64,000 nucleotides of DNA from Tubulanus polymorphus (taxonomy: Eukaryota; Nemertea; Palaeonemertea; Tubulaniformes; Tubulanidae). This document shows, in pieces, positions 43,101-54,500 of the stretch (its first letter is position 1; the number at the start of each line of letters is the position of its first letter). The position numbers and the translations under genes were made by a program. The stretch is taken from assembly GCF_964204645.1 (NCBI RefSeq), contig NC_134029.1:2985001-3049000 (forward strand), read 5' to 3'. The notes under the pieces were generated by a model. The model saw nothing but the letters and a program-made list of their open reading frames with translations. It did no database searches and was not told the origin of the DNA.

Positions 43101-46100
43101 TGGAAGTACAACCATAATAAGTCACATATAAGCTATGTGGGGGGGGAGATTGTAAGGTGAAGCACATGTGAGAATGAATAAAGGGCTAATATGCGCCATG
43201 AGTGGTGAAGACCTCTGCAGATCCAAACACAACATTCTTCAAGGGTGGTTCATTCACATAGACATGTAGATTAAATGATATCATTAGGGCGTTTTTAATA
43301 TACAATTTCAACAATCAAGAACCTTTGACATTTTATACCAACTCCTAGCTTTCTGATGCATAATTTCAGTGAAATTTTTGGCTCAGTCATGTAAATGTTG
43401 ACAATAAAAAGATGTGCTACATCTTGAAGTCAATCAAGATCAAAATTACTGCAAAGATGACAAAACGTTCCAACTTCACCACAAGAGTCATCATTATTTT
43501 TTCGGTAATCATTTTCCCAAAAAGCTAGTTATCCATTGTTACCATTCTTTCATGTTCATGCTGCTGATCACTTACTCATTTTTCTGTGCATTACAAAAGC
43601 ACAATAATGGACGTTTGTTGTCTTCATCCGTTAAATTACGCAGTATATCGAAATTTTGCCTTCTTTTCTGGACATTTGTACGCTTTAACTTCAGACAAAT
43701 GGGGTTAAATCATTAATAAAGCATACCATACCACTATCAATTTCTATTTTCACAACTCATGCGCATATGGCGCTTTATTAGATTTTTCACATACCTGGGA
43801 GACCGTTCGATAAGTTCTTCTTCTAAAAGTGGACAAAATTTTCAACAAAAGAAATAAAATAATGTATTGATTTTCAAAGTCATTGATATAGTGCTGTGTA
43901 AGGATAACCTTGTTAGGAGATACTTAGCAATGCTGACCGATTTCCAAGGTCCAGAGTCTAATGATCTAGTTTTCTCATTAATGCTATAGCGAAACTCAAT
44001 CAATGCTAGAATTCGTTTATATTTTCCCTTCAAAGAATTCACCCAAATTACTTAGTGATAAAACTTAATATCATTTTTTAAGTCAATGTACAACACATCT
44101 GGTTTTAGGTATCAATCCTGCATACGTATGTTGAAGCATGAATGTAAACCATCTAGTTTGAAGAGTTTGTTGAGTTATTGATTTTCTATAAATTTGATTA
44201 AATTTACTACAATTGGTATCCACTGCACAATTAATACTTACTCTTTACAAATTTTTCTTTTTTCAATATGTCCATCATCATTGTTCTGTTTCTTATTTTT
44301 CACTGGTACTAGGCTAAAAGAAAAATACACAATACACTGGTAAAAAATGAAATGGAAATATATGTGTAAATTAGTTTCAAAGTTGTTGATACATTTATGG
44401 CATGCATCAACTTACGATTCATTCATATTTAACTCATCAAGCTGATACTGCATAAAAAAGAAAGAATCAAACGAAGATCATGTTCAAATGCAAATCATCT
44501 CAAAATACTCCTTTGATAATAATAATAATGATGATTCACATTAATATGTTACAGTGCAAAAAGCATTCAGCAAAACTTTGATAGGAACAGCAAAAGTAAT
44601 ATGTCTATAATGACTAAATGTATTAAATTCAATTCCTATTATTAATTTGACACAAGAATGAATGATAAAATTGATTGTTAAGCGCCATATTTCAAACATT
44701 CTTTCATATGGATCTGAAGTGTAGAACACATACACTAATAAAAACAGAAACAATTAAAAACTTTACCTCATTGACGATTTGATCAACACAATGTCTGATC
44801 TCTTCGGGTACAGTTAAGTCATCCCTAAAATGGTGAAAAATCATCAATTTAACTATCAACTTTAAATGTTCCATGATTAGGATAAATAAAGTAAGATATT
44901 TTCCTGGCCAAAAACTTACAGCATTTCAAAACTTGTTTCCGATGAATCCGAATCATGAACCGCAAGGGACTGACACTGTAGGCAAATGAAAATGAACCAG
45001 GGGTCCAGTGACACCATACCCACTTAGTGAAATGCATTGCAACCCGACAATTTCAATATTCAATGCCCCTGGTAAATATGTATAGAAACCAATGTCCGCG
45101 AAACTCACCACAAACATAGAATAAGTCATGGGCTACAATTTTACGTTTTCTGATTGTGTTTTACAAAATGTGTAAAGGTACTAATATTATAGGGAACATT
45201 ATCAAGTATATTATAGGGATTTGAAATGGTTGCATTAAAAAAATCTTCAAATATAATGCTAATATCTCACATTTAATCATCAACATATTTCAAGTTCTAT
45301 GTACAGGATATTTGTATTTAGTTACAGATCACATCAAAGACTTTTCTGTTTGTCTTATTAACTGGTTAACAAACGTTTGCTTATTATACACTAGTGTCTC
45401 AAACTTATCATAAACTTATTCAATAATAATCTGTAGGTAGCTTTCATAAACACCATTGACTATATTAGTACGTTATATGTTTGTAAAATATAACCAATTA
45501 CTTACGTTTAACTGTTCTGTATTTTTGTTCATAACATGATTATTTCTAAAAATCACAGATTGATATCAAATACATGTAATTCTTCTTTAGATGATTGAAA
45601 GCGAAAATCACATCGAATGACCAATAAGACATACTATATAAAATATGAATAAGATGGAGAATGCAATGTAAACTTACTCGCATGACTTTCCTGAGTGGCA
45701 ACTAGCTGTACAAATTACACCCCTCTTCTTACACAGACATCTTAAAGTCGAGCAATTTGCTTTGCAGTGGCATCGGCTAGCTGGTTTCAAAGAGTGTGAC
45801 ATTGCCATCGCAGCTGTTCTTATCGGCAATTTGGGAACTGATCCCCACCCAGCGACAGGAATATCAAATTCCCCAACAAACCGTTGTAGCACATCTGCTC
45901 GCAAGGCAACATCTAAGACTCCGTACTTGGTTCTAAAAATGAGGATTAACAGAATAAAGAATAGAGCTGTTAAGACTTTGCTTTACGATTTATGAAATTA
46001 TCTGACAAACCGTATTATATAAAAGTTTCCATTCTTAAACTTTTTCACTTGGACTACCACACCAGGGAGTCTACGTAGATCTATTTTGTGGCGGTCTTGC

Positions 46101-49100
46101 TCAGGAATTTTCACCGTTACAAAATCCCCAACTTTGAATATTAGTTGTTCTTTGTATCCCCTTTTCAACATCCTTTTTGCGCCTTTTAAGGAGGCAAGGT
46201 TAGCAGCCATCCTAATTTTTTGGTGAGCTTCCTTAGTTGCTAGCTCATTAGCAACCTTAACTCTCTTTATTGGCAGCTCACTAAAATCAAATCCCTAGAA
46301 TGGAAGTGGTGCATTGGTTAGCCAGCTTAAAATAAGGCCAAATGTAGTAAGTAGAGTTTAGGTTATAGCAAAGTGACAAGTTTTGTGCATTGTTAAAAAG
46401 GCTTACTTGCGAAGTGGTTGAGGCATTTGGTTCCATCTGAAAAAAGTTGAGTGATATACAGATATGAAAATTGGTAAACACTGCACTTGCAATAAATGTC
46501 GATTTTCTGACACTTGAAAAATTGTCAATTTTTTAAATATACATCTCTTAGAAATGCCACAAAGTTTACATTAATGAAATACTGTAAGTATCCCTTTATA
46601 AAATGCAAGTTGGCAGTTATCTTTTCTCAGGACAAGATTTCAATGAGCCTTATTCTGCAGGAGATGAGATAGACATATTTGTATTTAAAATTAAATCGAA
46701 TATATACACAAGATAATCAATCAAGCATGTACACACCGTAATATCTTCATCACTCTGAATTGTTATGGCCTATGAAAAAGAATATGGATTACTGATACTT
46801 GGTAAGTATTATAAAAAAAACATGCATTAAGATAATATCTACAGCCTGGCTCTGTTTACAAGATGTTGATTAATTTTGAAAGGTATTTTGACTTTTGTGA
46901 TACTACTGTATTTGAAACTTAATTTCTTACTACACCCTACAGGGCCATAGGAACGAATTGTGGCCCATAATGACGGCGTAGCAGGCACAAAGCACTAAAT
47001 GGTCATAAAATTTTGAAAAATTATATCATTTAGGTACATTCTGAGTACTTCCTGGTTGAAATTAGGAATGATATAAGCTCACAGTTTCACCATTTCTGCC
47101 ACTAGGTACTATGGAGACCTACCCTAGGCATGTAGGAAGTCATAGGCAAGAGTCAGAAAATGGGGGGGGGGCATGGCTCCCCGGTTCCTACAGCCCTGCC
47201 CTAAAATAGATTTTAGTGAGTATTAGTACATACTTCTGCATTGCCCTCCTCTTCGTCATTATGTTCATTTGACTGAAATCAAATACAATTTCTTATAAGG
47301 ACTGAATAATGATATAAATACCATTTGCTGAAGTAACTACAAATTTTACCTGAAGTGCAATATTTGGGGGTTTTTGCCCATACACACATTCATAGGGGGT
47401 ACATTTTATTCGTGTGGAATACGTAGTGTTGATCATATCTAAAGAAGCAAAAAACATTGAGCATATAGGGGAAGCATATTATGAATTAATCAAGATATCG
47501 TGTTCAATTTTACTTACACATAATTCGTGGTAAATAATGATGCCATGGAAATTCTCCTTTTCCAGTGAAAGACGCTTTGAATGAGGCAATTTTATCAGCC
47601 ACGATACGATGACCCCGTTCTACTAAGCCCTGGCTCTGGGGATGACGAGGTCTACCATGGACAATTTTACAGCTGGAGGGCCATTCAGACAGAAGATCAC
47701 CCAGTTCCCGGTCAGAAAATTCACCTCCATTATCACATTGAAGAATTTTGGGTAGCCCAGTAAAACTGAATAGGATCCTGAGAGCATCTTTCACATCAGT
47801 CGCAAATTTTCCCTTCAAGGGCCACAGAAAATGAAATTTGGAGGCATGGTCAATAGCATGCAATATGAAGCGATAACCTTCTGTTTCTTGACGTTGCATA
47901 TCAATCAAGTCAACCTGAAATGAATATACATGTATGAATTAACGATAATAGTACTCAGACCTTAAATAAAAGTTATGTCTTACCTGAATTCTTTCGAATA
48001 CATTTTGGCTAATGATCGGAATGACTGGGGCTCTGCCAGTTTGCGATGATTTCAGTGTGCACACTTTGCATTTTTTCAAGGTATTCCTTACATGAATTCG
48101 AATGACACCGAAGTAGTTTTCTTGAACCTGAAAGTTGATCTTTTGAATAAGTGATTAAAGATATGATTAACTAAAACCTCAGGGAATAATTTTACCTTTT
48201 TAAATGTAGCATTCTCTCCACCATGCCCAATAGCCTCGTGACAGGATAATATGATTTGATCAAAATCTTCCAAAGGGATAACTCTGAGTTTCCTTGAAAC
48301 CTGAAACAACCCATTTGGAGCAAATGAATAACTTCTGTACATACTGCAATAAAATGATATTTTCCATGTAAGATACGTACATCACTTTTGCATGGTGCAA
48401 CTACATTCTTATCACCGTTTTCCTCCTCTTTTAAAGTAAAACCTTTGGTTTTGACCTGCAAAATAAGACGAAGCATCACTTCATAAATCAGTTCTATTAT
48501 GAGAAAATTGTAGTGATACAAGTCGTCAAGCATTCACAACGAGAACATTTACCTGATGTCGGAATTTGGCTAAGCTTTGGCTGTTGGGAAAATAATTCTT
48601 AACATCTGGATGCATTGGGTTTTCAAGAAACTGTTTGACAACATCCAGATATTCTTTATCCATAACCGAGCTATTTTTGGCTAAAAAATGAAACACCTCT
48701 ATTCACATTCATACATAGGCCTAATGCCTTATGAAACCAATCATTTTAATTTGTGGCCTAGCAGTAAGGAAAAAGATTCATTCCCACCAGGAAATCATTT
48801 CTGATTTTATAAAACAAAGGTATTTTATAAAACAAAGGTGAGAATGTATCTGAATAACCCATGCTATCTTAGCTTACCTCTTTTTTTCACATCAGATCTT
48901 TTCACATCATCTGTAATTCTGTTATAAAATGAATGAAAATTTATTGTAGCGAATAAATTGGCCAGCTTTTAGTCTCAAGTATCTTACGTAATAAAATGAA
49001 CAATTTTGTATCCTAAAACAAACTGAACCATAAAGCGAATCTTAGGTTTAACCACCAGCATTTGTGGGCATTGAATAATATTTTGTACCAATTGTGCTCT

Positions 49101-49736
49101 TTTTTTAATCAATAAAGTTTTCTTGGTTAAACTAGTTGAACTGACAACTTCGAAAAATATTTGACAGCCAAAATTTCAATATTCAACACCCCCTGATGAA
49201 CAAATACAGCAATAGATGAATGACACTGACTTTTAAATGCCATAGTGCCAATCAATTGAGCATATATACCATAATATTCCATGGTTAACATATAGCAGAA
49301 GCCATCGCCTTCTAACTCAACATAACCATACCATATCATGGGCTACCAATGTGCAATTGATTGGGTTAACAAAATATGCATACGTACCAATATAAAGGGA
49401 AAATATTAAATTTAATATCAAACTATCCGTGGTGGGGAGAGAACAAAAGACCACAATTCCGAGCAAGGAGATGTATCCTACGATAATGCAGTCAATTATT
49501 AAACATTAAGACTATCAAGACCTGTTGAAATTTTTCCTGAAAAACCTTTTAGAATATAATAAGTTTCATAGATAGACTTACTTAGATGATGCTTTCTTAG
49601 CAGAGTCATGTGCTTTCTCTGAATGATCTATAGGATTTGTATCTGAAAATCTATCATTAACATGGAATGAAATTCTAGTTTTCTAATGAGCATGTCTCAG
49701 TGGAAACGTCATTTCTCAAAACATACTTATCATCAT
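40157..49736 (-). CDS. Multi-exon DDE integrase-derived gene (KRBA2/Ginger-like) with CXC- and PHD-like segments
   Basis: I join 27 exons in phase, about 910 residues, from a possible start ATGATGATA at 49736 (exon end 49727). The next exons are 49582-49642, 48878-48918, 48553-48680, 48381-48455, 48196-48300, 47984-48127, 47518-47914 and 47350-47438, ending at 40157-40262. Order: charged N-terminus; H2C2 zinc finger (HEAIGH ... CKVCTLKS); integrase core with all three acidic residues (VDLID, QCDNGGEF, GLVERGH) and the late motif TPYECVYGQKPPN; a beta-rich segment (VGDFVTVKIPEQD, 46011-46294); a Cys-rich CXC-like motif (CHCKANCSTLRCLC, 45678-45932); linkers; and a PHD-like half (MECLNVSCKWLIHPGCVGL, 42695-42845). 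The C-terminus, 40157-41624, is unrecognised. Related vertebrate genes are domesticated integrases. An active transposon, a domesticated gene or a fusion with the upstream USP gene all remain possible. Confidence 0.82.
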
Positions 49737-51530
49737 CTGGCATGTGATCACATGACACAGAAGCTTTAGTGCGACTGTTTGAGGCCTATCAAATATAAAA
49801 TGTAGAGGGTTGACAAAACTATAAACTACATTCAAATATGGATGCACACAAGTGAGTTCAATATGGATGCACACAAGCGAGTGTAAGAGGAAAAAAATCA
49901 AGGGCTATAATCTTTAAAAACTAGGTGCGCAATCAGAGTACGTCTGGAACCAGTCCAGTCATTCAACCAAATGCAGCAATGAACATCGATGAAACTCCAT
50001 GAACTAGAGGACTGCAGATAAAAGCATCGGTAAATGACAACAATGCTTAGGCCAACACATTTTCAGGGATTTTTCACATGCTCTTTCTTCTTTCTCACGA
50101 AAAGGTTCAGACTCTAAAAAAAGAGCAATGTCCTTAGGGGGGTGCACGTGCCCTCTGCGCAAACCCCTGGATCAGCCGCTGACATATCTATATGTACGCA
50201 CATATAGTGATTGTCCCTATGGTGCCAGTGAAGCCAATGTAGCATGTCCAAAATATCAACGAAATCCTATGCGCCAGAATCTAAAGGCTTCTTCGTCAGG
50301 GCGTGGCTATCTACAAGGGTCCGCCATCGTCAAACAGTCCCGGGGAGTGGTAGTGAAAAGGGAAAATGTCATCCTCTGAAGGTTGATGAATGAATAATGG
50401 CCGACTCCAGGAATAAAAGGTCTAAAAGGGGTAAACTAGTGTCCGAGATGAGTGCGAAATCTTTCCCAGGTGACTACATTATCTAAATGAAGTCACTTGA
50501 CCAATCAGGACGAGTGTCTGCCAGGTACTCAATCAAGTCAGGGTCCTTGACAAGATATGAGATCAGTCATCCAAACACCGGCTCCTACTTCTCTGGTCCT
50601 CAGAGGTGTAGTGTCATTCCAAATGCCTCCAGCACATCACTACTGCAACCAGCCTCTTTGACTTGCCCTCACTTACTATGGTCTCACACATAAAATAAGC
50701 AAATCAAAAGAGACTTAGTCTTGAAAGATAAACAATATGAATAATGAGAGAAATCCCACAATAGATTCAGCCAAAAATGTTAAGTTCTTGAGTAAAATTC
50801 TATATACATCGGTATAATCTGATGATGGCTAATAGTATTTAGCATATATGTTGCTCAAAATATATACCACTTTGCTATAGAACTTTTCATTTTGGGCTGA
50901 TTCTATTCTGGGATTTCTCTCGTTAGGCATTGGCTTCCTCCTCTCCTGACAGTGAAAACGAAAAGAATTATAAACTTAACATATATCGATTATTATTTCA
51001 TAGTTAACTTGTTCATTTTACAATTTTACAAATAAAATATGCGAATAAAAAAGAATAAAATTCATAAATGAGTAGAGAACTATACATTCATCTTAGTTTA
51101 ATAATCCTATGTACATATTGCACATGACTGGATACAAGTAGGCCTAGCCTACTGAAATTTAGCATGATACACTACATCCTCGCACTAATAAAGTAGAGTA
51201 AAATGGGCCGCCAAGTTCCACAAAAAGTTTTAACTCTTAAATCGATTTAATTTCTTCATTAATTCAGTTTATCTTTTTTTGATCAATTTTGGCTTTAATC
51301 CTTTTTGTGAAACTGGGCCCCAGATGGATGGAATAATTAGAAATATACGTACCCGGTAATAACATTCTAATCCTTAGCCATCACATACAATTTCATAGCG
51401 ATACAATAATCTAAAGGTGTGAAAATGATCAGACTCCATTGCAAGATTCAAGATTCAAACAAGTCACACTGATCTCCACATGAAACCGACCATTTTCCGA
51501 CACCCAAAATACAACATCTAAACCTACAAC
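49737..51530. other. Spacer between integrase-like gene and USP gene
   Basis: It contains a TIR element at 50743-50924. A plus-strand frame at 50128-50379 has no recognisable domain. Directly upstream of the integrase start, the exon-like stretch 49728-49785 has an acceptor (TTTGATAG at its upstream edge), so a further 5' exon may exist. Confidence 0.4.
50743..50924. mobile_element. TIR element (MITE), 182 bp
   Basis: Positions 50746-50779 and 50888-50921 are about 90% complementary over 34 bp (GAGAGAAATCCCA(C/G)AATAG...). No target-site duplication was recognised with confidence. Confidence 0.75.
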
Positions 51531-54500
51531 TCATAAACACATACAGGGGCGGCTGGGCGACGTGTAAAATGTTTCACATACCTGAGGGTCGGGTTGGTGT
51601 GAATTATCTGCTGTAGTCCTTGTCTGAAAAATAATATTTAGACTCATTACAAATATATACTGCATCCTAAATTCCAAGTAATGACACATTTTTAGAAAAA
51701 TCAACGTGTAAAATGTTTCACATACCTGAGGATCGGGTTGGTGTGAATTATGTGCCGTAGTCCTTGTCTGAAAAATAATATTTAGACTCATTACAAATAT
51801 ATACTGCATCCTAAATTCCAAGTAATGACACATTTTTAGAAAAATCAACGTGTAAAATGTTTCACATACCTGAGGATCGGGTTGGTGTGAATTATGTGCC
51901 GTAGTCCTTGTCTGAAAAATAATATTTAGACTCATTACAAATATATACTGCATCCTAAATTCCAAGTAATGACACATTTTTAGAAAAATCAACGTGTAAA
52001 ATGTTTCACATACCTGAGGATCGGGTTGGTGTGAATTATCTGCCGTTGTCCTTGTCTGAAAAATAATATTTAGACTCATTAAAAATATATACTGCATCCT
52101 AAATTCCAAGTAATGACACATTTTTAGAAAAATCAACGTGTAAAATGTTTCACATACCTGAGGATCGGGTTGGTGTGAATTATCTGCCGTTGTCCTTGTC
52201 TGAAAAATAATATTTAGACTCATTAAAAATATATATTACATCCTAAATCCTAATTACCGTTGTATCGTGCATTACTGGCGAGTTGAACCCTTAACCTTCT
52301 GGCAGCAAGATCATTTGCATGTTGATGAAATTAAACTTCCGATTTTTGAAAGAGGGGGTACACTGGGTGGGGTCATTTTTGGGGGCCCAGCGCGAAAAGT
52401 GAAATCACTTCCAGGTTCGGATTCACGAGTATAGGCAGTTGCCATGTCTTAAGAGGCTCAACGCGCTGCGAGGCGCTTGTGACATAAAAACAATCTTTTA
52501 ATGCGAGATAGGCCGGGCTATTGACTACAGTTGCCTACGGCAGATTCCCAGTGTGTCGACTCAGTAGCCTGCAGCAAGTTAAGGGTTAACTACATAAAGT
52601 TGAATATTATATGACAAAATAAGAAAGAACACATACTGGTACTTTTATATAAAATAGCATGTAAGCATTCTGGGATAGGACCCAATCCTTATTGGCTCTC
52701 AATACCTAAAATAAAGATTAAGTTACGTTATATTGTGCAAATGAACGGAACTAACTTCTCTGTCCTCATTTGATATTATGACAAAAATATACAGGATGTA
52801 TGCTTGTTTTTCATATAGAGCTCCTGTGGTTCCAAAGGGTTTGTCCGCAGCGATTATTTTATGATAATAAAACTTTTGAGTCACTTTTGCCTGTAATTGC
52901 ACATTTTGCATTGGTTTTTGTTATATAATGTGACAGAATGGGCATGAACCAGATTAAAGAATTAGGTGCTGCGTCAGAATGGTGATTCGCCTTAGTTATC
53001 TGACTCATGTTCAAGACATAGCTGCCAGGTGTCTGATGAATAATCAATAAATGATAAAATATTCCTGGTTGCAAATGATCAATGGATTTACAGTACCTTA
53101 CTGTCATTTGTTTCAAACCATTTACCATCAATATCGCAAACAAAAGATATATAATGTCCTCCTTCCAAAGAAGAGCCTTGATGAACCACAACACTGCAAA
53201 GTTTAAAATTCTGAAAAATATGTGACAGTGTTATTTATGTGCAGTATTCCTAAAAAACTAGAATATCTTCAGTAAATGAGCATACCTCGTTGTGGAAGCT
53301 AAGAACTTCATCAAATCTCACAAAATCATTTCTTTTTTCCAATGTCTTACTGAATCTTAAAAGGACAAGACAGTCTATTAGTTATAACTCCACCAATCAA
53401 TTCTAGAGATACTGTTCATACCGTATGCCATGCGTAAAATACCATTCTACAGGGTGCCTCAAAAAATGTGTTTTCAGTTACACAAAAGCAGTTTAAGCAA
53501 ATTGACAGATTAAGTATTTACCTGTTAATTTGAATAGCTAAACATTCAGGAGCCTTCAAAGGTTTAGTAGATTTCCTTGCAACCTTTAATTTGCAACTTC
53601 AATGAAAAACGATGGAAATGAAATCATAGCTAAAAGATAATACCTATAAATATGGAATCAGTACTTATGATCACTACATGAAATAAACATAACAAACTCA
53701 CTGGGAACACTCATAGTCATCCAGTTCCTCACTACAAAAATATGAATTAAGTAACGAGACAAGGGTTGTGACTCCTTTTCCTTTATCCTTCTGAAATACA
53801 AAGAAAATCTCAAATGTCATATAGGAACTATTTATAGGAAACATATAGAAATATTCAGCGGTTTAAGGGACCAAAAACACAGCTACACACCCCAAGTGAT
53901 AGACTGAGGTTTGTGAATCCATCAGTTTGTGTTGATTCAGTAGAACAGGATCTACAGATGACTGAAAGAGAAAGTCATAAAATATTCAAACAGGGCTTAC
54001 TGATGTGAAAATTAAGTGTAGTAAAAATGAATGAATCATTGCTTGAAAAGCTTTGCTACTTAAAATACCTTTTGTTTGAAGAGAACCATGGAAAAACTTA
54101 ACAATCTGTTTAAAATCAGAACTGAAAAAATAAACACACATTATATTCATCATCTATCTAGCCTCAATTTTTTGATAAGTATAAACATAATTGCATTCGT
54201 TCATTCGCTCGTTGCTTCATTCATTTTGTTTACCTTGAATTTTCATCTTCAATTTTACTCATCCAACGAATGAAGAACTCATGGGCATCACACTGACGTC
54301 TTGAGTAGAGCCCTATATCTAAGATAAAATGGGGTGAAAATCAGTTTGGTTCAGTAAAGGAAAGTTGAAGAAAGAAGTGAGAAAGAAGCAAAACCACATT
54401 TTTTTCCAGTTCACCACGGTTGTGTATGAACACCAAACCATCCAGCTCTTCATTATAGAACAGATAGGCAAGGGTCTCATTCCTCGAGACATCACCTACA

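Noticed and set aside
43795-43822. Apparent 28-nt exon of the integrase gene
   Set aside because: Including it shifts the frame into a stop in the PHD-like exon; direct joining of 44242-44313 to 42695-42845 keeps phase.
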